Shown here: piece by piece, positions 20,346-27,535 of the stretch
Position numbering within the stretch: the stretch's first letter is position 1
Layout of the letters: the number at the start of each line of letters is the position of its first letter
Virus record (IMG/VR): IMGVR_UViG_3300042390_000499
Coordinates: 1 to 27,783 of that record
From: a virus
Strand: one strand, 5' to 3'
Length of the DNA stretch: 27,783 nucleotides
Notes under the pieces: model-generated
Seen by the model: only the letters and a program-made list of their open reading frames with translations
Database searches by the model: none
What the model was told of the DNA's origin: nothing
Made by a program: the position numbers and the translations under genes

Positions 20346-21132
20346 TTTTATTTCGTTCGTAAATATATTCACCATCATCGTCATAGATAGGATCTTTAAT
20401 TAACACTAACGGTCCTACTTGTACAGCACGTGATCCACCAATAATAGGTCTTTCAGTTTTTCTATCATAGAAGAATGCATGTCGTTTAGGATCCATACCT
20501 ACCTGAGCCCAATTCTTATCATGTAACGCAGCCATTGCTTCTGTCTTTGCATCTTCAGGCGATACTTCTTCCCAAAAACCTTTTAGAGTAGCAATTGGAA
20601 CTTTAGTAGTTTCGCCTGTTGCAATGTTCATTGAACCTTTTTGCGGTAACTTAATGGTTACATTATTAATGACTGCTGCTCCTCTATGAGAAATAGGAGT
20701 TCCGGACTTATTGTGAATAGTTGGAACCCAAACATTTTTATGATTATACGCAGGGATGTCTAATCGTAATTGCACTACATCACCGTCTGCAATATGTGAA
20801 TTAATCTTATGACGTTTATCAGCATCTAACCCGCGATTCATATCTTTTTCACTTGCAGGTGTAGGAACATAATCATACGGTCTTACTGGTTTATATTTTT
20901 TTACTAATGCTGTATATTCTGCTCTAGACATCTTTCCAGCTTTAACAGCTTGAGCTGCAGCTTTTAATTCTGGATGATCTTCTAAACTAAATCGTAATTC
21001 TGGTCTTTCAGGTGTCTGACCGTAGTCTTTTTTAACACGTTTTTGTTTTACTCTTGGTTGTAAATCTGTAGGTTCATCTTGAAACGGAAGTCCTAATTGT
21101 CTATCATTTTCAAGTAATTCAGAAATTCTCAT
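20341..21132 (-). CDS. Unknown protein with MRISELLE N-terminus, candidate internal virion protein
   Basis: A 263-residue charged protein. The N-terminus MRISELLENDRQ contains LLE, which fits the prohead-protease rule (L/I)xE. The next ~100 residues are Lys/Pro-rich and probably disordered. The C-terminal half looks folded, with motifs DGDVVQLRLDIPAYN, KNWAQVGMDPKRHAFFYDRK and SRAVQVGPLVLIKDP. I recall the latter block in large or injected proteins of marine phages, without a known activity. It is preceded by AAGGAT and a GATAAATA late octamer, consistent with late virion expression. Confidence 0.78.
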   Translation of the reverse strand: MRISELLENDRQLGLPFQDEPTDLQPRVKQKRVKKDYGQTPERPELRFSLEDHPELKAAAQAVKAGKMSRAEYTALVKKYKPVRPYDYVPTPASEKDMNRGLDADKRHKINSHIADGDVVQLRLDIPAYNHKNVWVPTIHNKSGTPISHRGAAVINNVTIKLPQKGSMNIATGETTKVPIATLKGFWEEVSPEDAKTEAMAALHDKNWAQVGMDPKRHAFFYDRKTERPIIGGSRAVQVGPLVLIKDPIYDDDGEYIYERNKR

Positions 21133-21155
21133 TTTGTATCCTTAATCATATTCTA

Positions 21156-21163
21156 TATTTATC
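21156..21163 (-). promoter_or_regulatory. T4-like late promoter of the 263-residue gene
   Basis: GATAAATA on the minus strand, about 24 bases before the ATG at 21132. It lies in a 103-base divergent region with the csg operon. Confidence 0.65.
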
Positions 21164-21200
21164 ATTATTTCTGCTGGCTTTATTTTTACTCTTTTTGTAG

Positions 21201-21208
21201 GTAAATAC
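21201..21208 (+). promoter_or_regulatory. Late-like promoter of the csg operon
   Basis: GTAAATAC, a weaker form of the ATAAATA octamer, 28 bases before the GTG start of csgF. No sigma70-like pair is visible in the region, so late expression is favoured but not certain. Confidence 0.4.
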
Positions 21209-21235
21209 GTTAGTAACTTTATCAAGGAGAGAGAA

Positions 21236-21712
21236 GTGAACAAAATCTTAGTATTATTACTACTAGTATCATCATCAGCATTTTCTGCTGAACTCCAACA
21301 CTCATTTAATAGTCCAGCATTTAGCGGAATTGGGTATAGCAATCACATTCTAACTATCCAACAGTTAGAACAGCAAGGCGTTGAAAAAAACAAATCACTT
21401 GCAGATTCATTAGCAGCTAAAGCAGCATCAGCAGCAGCCAATACGCCGGCGGCTAAATTCTTAGCAAACTTAGAATCAAGGATCTATTCACAACTAGCAA
21501 AACAACTTACTGATAGCATGTTTGCCGAAGGGTCTACATGTACTACCCCAGGTGCAACTTGTGGAAATATTCCAGACTTAGGCGGAAACACGGTTACTTG
21601 GGGATTAGGAGCAGGTACAGACAATGGCCTAATTATTATCAATATTACAAGTAATAGTAATCCAAGTCAAACAACAACAATGAAGGTGCCAGCTGGCGCA
21701 TTCTATTTTTGA
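21236..21712 (+). CDS. csgF: CsgF-like curli secretion accessory protein
   Basis: A 158-residue exported protein that begins with GTG behind AAGGAGAGAG. A signal peptide (MNKILVLLLLVSSSAFSA) precedes LQHSFNSPAFSGIGYSNHIL. This matches the FxNPxFGG-type N-terminus of CsgF, the part that inserts in the CsgG pore and forms a second constriction. The C-terminal part (LIIINITSNSNPSQTTTMKV) has the beta hairpin ending seen in CsgF. E. coli CsgF is 138 residues. Two Cys near residues 102 and 108 are extra. It is followed within nine bases by csgG, the same pair as in bacterial curli operons. Confidence 0.9.
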   Translation: MNKILVLLLLVSSSAFSAELQHSFNSPAFSGIGYSNHILTIQQLEQQGVEKNKSLADSLAAKAASAAANTPAAKFLANLESRIYSQLAKQLTDSMFAEGSTCTTPGATCGNIPDLGGNTVTWGLGAGTDNGLIIINITSNSNPSQTTTMKVPAGAFYF

Positions 21713-21720
21713 GATAAACA

Positions 21721-22575
21721 ATGAAAAAATTACTCATAATATTAGGAATCATGTTACTACAAGGATGTGCAGCAAGTAGTTCAATTGAAAAACTTATAAC
21801 AGGTGAACAGTTTGACGATCCAATCGTTGACAACACTCCTTATTTGAAAAAAGAAGAAAATTACTTAGCTCCGCCACAAAGTGGCCCTATTCCAATTGCA
21901 GTGTACGGTTTTACGGATAAAACTGGACAACGCAAATCAGTGCCAAACATTGCTAGTTTAAGTTCTGCAATTACACAAGGTGCTGAAAACTATTTAATCA
22001 AGTCATTAAAAGAAGTCGGCGATAGTCGTTGGTTTGTAGTACTAGAGCGAGTTGGCTTAGACAACCTAGTTAAAGAGCGTCAAATGATTCGCCAAACACG
22101 CGAACAGTTTCAAGGCAAAGATGCAACTAATTTACCTGCTATGACGTTTGCCGGAATTATTGCAGAAGGCGCAGTAGTTGGCTACGATTCAAATACAATT
22201 ACAGGCGGAGCAGGTGTAAGGATATTTGGCATAGGTGGCGAAACACAATATCAAAGCGATACAGTAACAGTGAGCGTGCGTATAGTGTCAGTAACATCTG
22301 GTGAAATTCTAACATCAGTTGTAGTAACTAAAACTGTACTAAGTTATATGGATAAAGTTGGTGTACTAAAAATGTTCTCATCAGATACTAAAGCATTAGA
22401 AACTGAAATTGGCGGAAGTATTAACGAAAGCATAAACAAAGCAACTAACAAAGCAATTCAAGCTGCGGTGATCGAAACTATAAAAGAAGGTGCAAAAAGA
22501 GGCCATTGGGCTTTTAAAGAAGCACCTAAGGAGCTAACAAATGAAACAACTTCTAATACTACTACTAATAAGTAG
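21721..22575 (+). CDS. csgG: CsgG-like outer-membrane secretion pore lipoprotein
   Basis: A 284-residue lipoprotein (E. coli 277). A signal peptide with lipobox LLQGC is followed by family segments IAVYGFTDKTGQRKSVPNIA, DSRWFVVLERVGLDNLVKER, EGAVVGYDSN, GVRIFGIGGETQYQ and VTSGEILTSVVVTKTVLSY. CsgG forms a nonameric 36-strand barrel in the outer membrane that exports unfolded curlin. The constriction loop differs: where E. coli has Tyr51 and Asn55-Phe56, this protein reads SVPNIASLSS, lacking both aromatics, so gating may differ. It overlaps the next gene by 35 bases. Only a weak ribosome binding site is seen; coupling to csgF is likely. Confidence 0.95.
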   Translation: MKKLLIILGIMLLQGCAASSSIEKLITGEQFDDPIVDNTPYLKKEENYLAPPQSGPIPIAVYGFTDKTGQRKSVPNIASLSSAITQGAENYLIKSLKEVGDSRWFVVLERVGLDNLVKERQMIRQTREQFQGKDATNLPAMTFAGIIAEGAVVGYDSNTITGGAGVRIFGIGGETQYQSDTVTVSVRIVSVTSGEILTSVVVTKTVLSYMDKVGVLKMFSSDTKALETEIGGSINESINKATNKAIQAAVIETIKEGAKRGHWAFKEAPKELTNETTSNTTTNK

Positions 22576-23308
22576 TCCAGTGTTTGCAGCAAGTACAGGA
22601 GTAAACAATGTCTACATCGAACAAGTCGGAAATGCAAATACAATCGTTATTGATCAGATTGGCGGAGCTAATAACGTTGGTGGTACAACTCTTAACAATC
22701 CTTTGTTATATAGTTCCAGTAACACTATTACAGCTTTTGTACCAGCTGCTGCAAGCTCATCAAATTATGCGACTATTACGGGTAATTCTAACCAAGTAAC
22801 ATTGTCGCATACTGGAGATACTAACTGGGCACAATATAATATTAGCGGAGCAAATAATATATATTCTAGTATCATTAAAGGTAATCAAAATCAAACGTTA
22901 CTTAACATTGGACTTGGTACTCCAGTAATTGCTAATGTTGTTACTGAAACAATTACTGGTGATTTAAACTATGTTATACAAAGTTTAACTAAAGGTAGCA
23001 TACATAGTACAATTGATATTAATGGCAGTAACAATGAAGTTACAACACGATTAAATAGCACTAACGGTGTAGTAGATACAACAGTAAGTGGCGGGTTTAA
23101 CAGTTTCATTAACGAACAAGACGATGGCGGTATCGGGCATCATCTAGTACAAGATTTTACTGGGAGTTACAACTCTGTTGTAACACAGCAGCAAGGTACT
23201 AACGATTCTATGATAGATATTAGTACAATTGGAGATCATAATACAATTACTGTAAGGTCAACTAATTCAAGCAGTATTGTAAATTCAAATACAGCCGTTT
23301 CGAGGTAA
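22541..23308 (+). CDS. Secreted curlin-repeat protein (CsgA/CsgB-like)
   Basis: A 255-residue exported protein, the likely cargo of CsgG. Signal peptide MKQLLILLLISSPVFA is followed by a good curlin repeat, NNVYIEQVGNANTIVIDQIG. The amyloid pattern is NxxxIxQxGxxNxxxIxQxG. Later repeats are looser but keep paired Asn and alternating Ile/Val/Thr (NSNQVTLSHTGDTN, NNIYSSIIKGNQNQ, GDHNTITVRSTN). It is longer than CsgA (about 150). AAGGAG lies before ATG 22541. It is probably a secreted, fibre-prone or beta-solenoid protein; whether it forms amyloid is unknown. Confidence 0.82.
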   Translation: MKQLLILLLISSPVFAASTGVNNVYIEQVGNANTIVIDQIGGANNVGGTTLNNPLLYSSSNTITAFVPAAASSSNYATITGNSNQVTLSHTGDTNWAQYNISGANNIYSSIIKGNQNQTLLNIGLGTPVIANVVTETITGDLNYVIQSLTKGSIHSTIDINGSNNEVTTRLNSTNGVVDTTVSGGFNSFINEQDDGGIGHHLVQDFTGSYNSVVTQQQGTNDSMIDISTIGDHNTITVRSTNSSSIVNSNTAVSR

Positions 23309-23309
23309 T

Positions 23310-24395
23310 ATGTGGTTCTTAGTTTTTTTATTATTAGTTGTTAATAATGCTTATGCAGGAATTGGTGCAGTTTCAGACGCTAAAGGCACTGCATGCAGCA
23401 TTGAACGTAACAAAGAAAAACTTGCAGGTGATAAAGGCGCATCTATAGAAAGTATGGATGCGTACATTACCGGCGGGTGTGTTAGTAACATTCTATTTAA
23501 AGATGAAACAAAAGTTAAAATTACAGAGAATAGTAGATTAGTAATAGATGACTTTGTATACGATCCAAAACAATCAGATGCAGGTAAACTTGCATTAAAA
23601 GTTGGATTAGGTACTGTTAGATATGCAAGTGGGCAAATAGCAAAAGCTAATCCACAGCAAGTAGGTATTCAAACTCCCACTGCTACAATTGCAGTACGTG
23701 GTACTGACTTTACTATGACAGTAGATGAAACTGGCCAATCTCTTATTGTACTACTTCCAAGTTGCAAAGATGAGAAAGATGTTAAGCAATATGAACTACA
23801 AGAGAATATTTGTAAAGTAGGTAAAATTGTAGTTACAAATGATGCAGGGGAAGTTACTTTAGATCAAGCGTTTCATGCAACTTATGTTAGTAGTAGAACT
23901 GCAATGCCAACTGCTCCGGAAGTTATTAGTTTGGTAGAATCTAAAATCAATAATAACTTAATCATTTCTGCGCCAAAAGAAATTGTTAACGCAATTAAAC
24001 AAGCAGCTAGAACAAAGAAAGATGAAGAACAAGAAGATTTAGAAAAAGAAGCAACTAGACGATTAGCAAATCAAGTAGCTAAAACTCAAGAAACTATTGC
24101 TGCTAGAATAGAACAGATTGCAGAAACTATACAATCTATTGCACCTTGCGACCCGACATCGCATGTATGTGTAATGTGGGAACAACCTAATGCAGACGGT
24201 ACACAAAAAGGTAAAGGTACTGCATATCGTATAACCCCAGATGAACACTATGCTGAAATTAAAACACAAGGGTATACTTCTAATACTGCTATATCTATTA
24301 TTCAAAATGATACTACTGCATCTACAATGATAGGCGACAGCAGTGGCGGTAATACAATAAGTATTACACAAACTACCGGAGTGTTAAGACGATGA
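23310..24395 (+). CDS. Exported FecR-domain protein with curlin-like C-terminus
   Basis: A 361-residue protein with signal peptide (MWFLVFLLLVVNNAYA). It has a FecR-type beta domain at about residues 60-135: VKITENSRLVIDDFVYDP, then GKLALKVGLGTVRYASG, and VGIQTPTATIAVRGTDFTM, the strongest FecR signature. Such periplasmic domains act in signalling or surface assembly. A helical, charged linker (KKDEEQEDLEKEATRRLANQ) follows. The end returns to curlin-like text (AISIIQNDTTAS, GGNTISITQTTG). GAGGTAAT precedes the ATG and its stop overlaps the next start as ATGA. It might chaperone or anchor curlin-type cargo; no sigma/FecI partner is present. Confidence 0.85.
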   Translation: MWFLVFLLLVVNNAYAGIGAVSDAKGTACSIERNKEKLAGDKGASIESMDAYITGGCVSNILFKDETKVKITENSRLVIDDFVYDPKQSDAGKLALKVGLGTVRYASGQIAKANPQQVGIQTPTATIAVRGTDFTMTVDETGQSLIVLLPSCKDEKDVKQYELQENICKVGKIVVTNDAGEVTLDQAFHATYVSSRTAMPTAPEVISLVESKINNNLIISAPKEIVNAIKQAARTKKDEEQEDLEKEATRRLANQVAKTQETIAARIEQIAETIQSIAPCDPTSHVCVMWEQPNADGTQKGKGTAYRITPDEHYAEIKTQGYTSNTAISIIQNDTTASTMIGDSSGGNTISITQTTGVLRR

Positions 24396-25549
24396 GAATT
24401 TTATTTTTCATATTGTTGTTATGGTATTCAAATGTAGATGCAGTTCCTAACTATGTACCACTTAGACCATTAATGTTAGGATATATTCCATCAAGTATGA
24501 ATAGTCCAGGTGGTGAGTTCTTTAGTAATGCGTTTGACGGTAATCCCGGAACTAAGTATCTTAACTTTGATAAACTTAGTGCAGGTGTTATGCTTAAACT
24601 GTCACAAGGTAAAGTTATTAGTCAAGTACAATTTACTACAGCAAATGATTCTCCAGAACGAGATCCTGCTAGTTTTAGTTTATTTGGAAGTAATGATACA
24701 TCAGGAGGTTGGACGTTAATAACTTCTCAACTTATTGCATTACCTAATAATAGACTTGCAGTTAGTCCAGTATACCCTATTAACAATACAGAAGCATACG
24801 TGTATTATAATATAACGTTTCCAATTGTTAAAGACGCAGGTGCTGCTAACTCTATGCAAATTGCAGAAATAACATTCTTGTACGATCAAAATGATCCTAC
24901 TACTAGCATTGACTTAGGAAGTACGTTACCATGGACTACGTTTCCAAGTGTATATTGCTGCGGTGGCAGTGGATCTTCATTTAATGCCGCTCCTGCTAAT
25001 ACTGCAAAAGTAACGGCTTTTACATCTAGATCAACTACTGACAATCAAGTATATATAGATCAGTTAGGAAACAATAACAAGATTACAATTGATCAAAAAG
25101 GTACTAACAACAATTATGTAAATTACAGCAGTAATGGCTCGTCTAACACTACTACTATTAATCAAACTGCAGCCAATAACTTACAAGTAAACTTTATTGA
25201 CTTAACAGTAAATGGCAATTCTAATTTGCTTAGTATAGATCAAGATACATATACTGCCGGGTTTAGTAAAGGTGCTTTTATAAATATAACTGATAATAAC
25301 AACAGTTTAATTTTACAACAAAAGGGTAGTGGAAATTATTATGCTAATATTGAATTATCTGGTGGTAATAAACATGTTGATATATTACAACAAGGTGCAG
25401 CAAATCATATGACTGATATTACCTTATCAGGACAACCAGTAGACTTGAGTCTACAACAGAGTGGTGCTACTCAACAGTATTACTCAATAAACTTTAATTG
25501 TGCTACAGTAGGAGGATGCGCACCAATTCAAGTACAACAAGGGCAATAA
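24392..25549 (+). CDS. Secreted discoidin-like plus curlin-repeat fusion
   Basis: A 385-residue exported protein. Signal peptide MRILFFILLLWYSNVDA is followed by an F5/8-type C (discoidin-like) beta-sandwich at about 20-165: FFSNAFDGNPGTKYLNFD, GVMLKLSQGKVISQVQFTTA, FSLFGSNDTSGGWTLI, and YNITFPIVKDAG. These folds usually bind glycans or lipids. The C-terminal half has curlin-type repeats (NQVYIDQLGNNNKITIDQKG, NSLILQQKGSGN, HVDILQQGAANH, VDLSLQQSGATQQ). It is ATGA-coupled to the FecR gene. The design suggests a surface-binding head on an amyloid-like stalk, exported by CsgG/CsgF. Confidence 0.82.
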   Translation: MRILFFILLLWYSNVDAVPNYVPLRPLMLGYIPSSMNSPGGEFFSNAFDGNPGTKYLNFDKLSAGVMLKLSQGKVISQVQFTTANDSPERDPASFSLFGSNDTSGGWTLITSQLIALPNNRLAVSPVYPINNTEAYVYYNITFPIVKDAGAANSMQIAEITFLYDQNDPTTSIDLGSTLPWTTFPSVYCCGGSGSSFNAAPANTAKVTAFTSRSTTDNQVYIDQLGNNNKITIDQKGTNNNYVNYSSNGSSNTTTINQTAANNLQVNFIDLTVNGNSNLLSIDQDTYTAGFSKGAFINITDNNNSLILQQKGSGNYYANIELSGGNKHVDILQQGAANHMTDITLSGQPVDLSLQQSGATQQYYSINFNCATVGGCAPIQVQQGQ

Positions 25550-25597
25550 CTTTTAGTTAAGGCTATTAGGAAATTAAAATGTAAATAAGGAATTAAT

Positions 25598-25915
25598 ATG
25601 GAAACTTCAAGAGGCGCACTTATTGAAAAGATAATGTTTGCACTAATACCAATCTTATTCTCGTGTATAGTGTATTTAATTAACTCATTGTCTAGTGCTA
25701 ATGAACGCATTACTATGTTAGAGGCAAAAAATCAAACTATAGTTACTGCTGATGCATTACACGAAATGAATAACATATTAGATCTAGCTCGTGAAAAACT
25801 ACGTCAAGATTTATTAACCTTGCAAACTGAAAACATTGAACGTTCTGCAGAAAATAAAAGTTCAGTTAAAGTTTTAGAATGGCGTATTTCTGCATTAGAG
25901 AGTCATCAAAAATAA
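25598..25915 (+). CDS. Single-pass membrane protein with coiled coil
   Basis: A 105-residue protein (MEGSR-like polar start METSRGALIE). It has one membrane helix at about 12-31 (IMFALIPILFSCIVYLINSL) and then a long heptad-patterned coiled coil to the end (ITMLEAKNQTIV, NNILDLAREKLRQDLLTLQT, VLEWRISALES). TAAGGA lies before the ATG. The topology resembles some phage holins or membrane anchors, but nothing specific identifies it. It follows the csg operon and may belong to its transcript. Confidence 0.65.
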   Translation: METSRGALIEKIMFALIPILFSCIVYLINSLSSANERITMLEAKNQTIVTADALHEMNNILDLAREKLRQDLLTLQTENIERSAENKSSVKVLEWRISALESHQK

Positions 25916-25916
25916 T

Positions 25917-26702
25917 ATGAAAAAACTTAAAACTTATAAATCAATCTTTATCTCGGATATACACTTAGGTACTCGAGATTGTAAAGCAGAACAACTTAAC
26001 GACTTCCTTAAACATAACACTTGCGAAACACTATACTTAGTAGGTGACATTATAGATGGTTGGAAAGTTCAGCAAAATAAACTAAGATGGAAACAAAGCC
26101 ATACTGATATCATACGTAGATTTTTAAAAATTTCAAGACAACACACTCAAGTTATCTACATAGCAGGTAATCATGATGAATTTTTAAGACCTATGCTACG
26201 ATTAGGAATATCATTTGGAAAGATATCTATTGTTAATCAGTGTGATCATATTGGCGTAGATGGAAAGCGTTACTTAGTTACACACGGCGACTTGTTTGAC
26301 GGTATAACTAGATTAGCACCATGGTTAGGATTTTTAGGTGATAAAGGATACGACTTTATTTTAGGACTTAATAATCATTTTAATTGGGTGCGTCACAAGT
26401 TAGGGTTTGGATACTGGAGTTTAAGTAAATACCTAAAACATAAAGTTAAGAAGGCTGTAGATTTTATCTTTCAGTTTGAGATTAACTTAACTGACTACTG
26501 TAAAAAAAGAAACTATGACGGTGTAATATGTGGACATACACATACACCACTTATTAAAGAGATTAACAGCATTATACTAATGAATGATGGTGACTGGGTT
26601 GAATCTATGTCAGCATTAGTTGAACACCACACAGGTGAATGGGAAATTATATACTGGACGGAGGTGAAAAGTAATGTGGACATTGATAATGCTAGTAGTT
26701 AA
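25917..26702 (+). CDS. plcP: PlcP-like metallophosphoesterase (LpxH-fold) of lipid remodelling
   Basis: A 261-residue calcineurin-type phosphoesterase with every metal motif: D14-x-H16 (FISDIHLGTR), GDxxD at D44 (LVGDIIDGWK), GNHD at N85-H86, H123 (VTHGDLFDG) and GHTH at H207/H209 (VICGHTHTP). It is usually annotated UDP-2,3-diacylglucosamine pyrophosphatase. GYWSLSKYLKHKVKKAVDFI and MNDGDWVESMSALVEHH match the alphaproteobacterial PlcP branch. In phosphate-starved marine bacteria, PlcP strips phospholipid headgroups to diacylglycerol. The partner glycosyltransferase type is encoded at 27532. A lipid A role (LpxH proper) is the alternative. The start follows the previous stop directly. Confidence 0.85.
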   Translation: MKKLKTYKSIFISDIHLGTRDCKAEQLNDFLKHNTCETLYLVGDIIDGWKVQQNKLRWKQSHTDIIRRFLKISRQHTQVIYIAGNHDEFLRPMLRLGISFGKISIVNQCDHIGVDGKRYLVTHGDLFDGITRLAPWLGFLGDKGYDFILGLNNHFNWVRHKLGFGYWSLSKYLKHKVKKAVDFIFQFEINLTDYCKKRNYDGVICGHTHTPLIKEINSIILMNDGDWVESMSALVEHHTGEWEIIYWTEVKSNVDIDNASS

Positions 26703-26844
26703 TATACACGATCCAACAGACGTGCCTGGAAGAATGAAATTGTTTTTTCCTACAGAACAAGAGTGTGTGCATGTAGCATCATCACTAACATATACAGTAA
26801 AATTTGATTGGTTTAAAGTTACTGCCGAGTGTACAAAATCATAA
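26674..26844 (+). CDS. 56-residue small ORF after plcP
   Basis: Begins inside the end of plcP at ATG 26674, with GGAGGTGA eight bases upstream, a very good ribosome binding site. The peptide (MWTLIMLVVNIHDPTDVPGR, then MKLFFPTEQECVHVASSLTY) has a hydrophobic start, two Cys and aromatic strands. It resembles small phage proteins of unknown role. The strong site and 28-base overlap suggest translational coupling. Confidence 0.65.
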   Translation: MWTLIMLVVNIHDPTDVPGRMKLFFPTEQECVHVASSLTYTVKFDWFKVTAECTKS

Positions 26845-26860
26845 TAACAATTTACTAAAT

Positions 26861-26897
26861 AAAAAAAGCTAGTCGCGATGCACTATCATCCACTAGC
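26861..26897 (-). terminator. Terminator-like hairpin reading on the minus strand
   Basis: On the minus strand GCTAGT-G-GATG-ATAGTG-CATC-GCG-ACTAGC is followed by seven T (26867-26861). On the plus strand the same stem has no U tract and lies about 24 bases upstream of the endonuclease ribosome binding site, where it may limit or shape that mRNA. No minus-strand gene is visible to its right in this window. Confidence 0.5.
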
Positions 26898-26932
26898 ACT
26901 AAACATTATATATGTTATCTAAGGAGACACTA

Positions 26933-27535
26933 ATGCCCAGCACAATTATTTATATAGATATAAAACCAACTTATCTGTATATCAAACAACATTCAGTAAC
27001 AGGTTTAAAATATTTCGGCAAAACTACTTCTCAAGATCCTAAAAGATATTTAGGATCAGGAAAACATTGGAAAAATCATATTACTGCACACGGAAAGGAA
27101 TTTGTAGAAACTATTTGGGTTTCAGATCCATATACAAATAAAACTATGTTAACTGAATTTGCATTAACCTTTTCAAAAGAAAATAATATAGTAGAATCTA
27201 AAGAGTGGGCTAACTTAATACCTGAAAACGGTATTAGTGGAGCAGTTCAAGGAAAACCGTGTACAGAAGAAACTAAATCTAAAATACGTGATTCAAAGAA
27301 AGGTAAACCTGGTCCAAATAAAGGAATCAAAGCAACTAAGCCTGCTTGGAATAAAGGCATTAAAACAGGTAAACCTGCACATAATACAGGTAAACCGCAC
27401 TCAATAGAAACTAGAGCTAAAATGTCTGCTTCTCAACAAAATAGACAACATATCTCTTGCCCGCATTGCAACACAACAGGAGTAAACAGTTCTATGAAAC
27501 GTTGGCACTTTGAAAATTGTAAGGTAATCAAATGA
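26933..27535 (+). CDS. GIY-YIG homing endonuclease (Seg-like) with NUMOD3 motifs
   Basis: A 200-residue endonuclease. TYLYIKQHSVTGLKYFGKTT (14-33) is the GIY...YIG core. RYLGSGKHWKNHI supplies the catalytic-region Arg/His, and TEFALTFSKENN the metal-binding Glu. Then come NUMOD3 DNA-binding motifs (TEETKSKIRDSKKGKPGPNK and SIETRAKMSASQQ), Gly-Lys repeats (NKGIK, TGKPAHNTGKP), and a C-terminal C2HC zinc finger (CPHC...HFENC). The start at 26933 is chosen for AAGGAG; an earlier ATG at 26912 lacks one. It lies between plcP and the glycosyltransferase, and its stop overlaps the latter's start (ATGA). It is an apparent homing insert in an operon that otherwise pairs these two enzymes. Confidence 0.9.
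   Translation: MPSTIIYIDIKPTYLYIKQHSVTGLKYFGKTTSQDPKRYLGSGKHWKNHITAHGKEFVETIWVSDPYTNKTMLTEFALTFSKENNIVESKEWANLIPENGISGAVQGKPCTEETKSKIRDSKKGKPGPNKGIKATKPAWNKGIKTGKPAHNTGKPHSIETRAKMSASQQNRQHISCPHCNTTGVNSSMKRWHFENCKVIK

Noticed and set aside
25917-26702. Plain LpxH (lipid A synthesis) as the final call
   Set aside because: The metal motifs cannot separate them, but the C-terminal signatures and the nearby Agt-like glycosyltransferase favour PlcP. LpxH is kept as the alternative.
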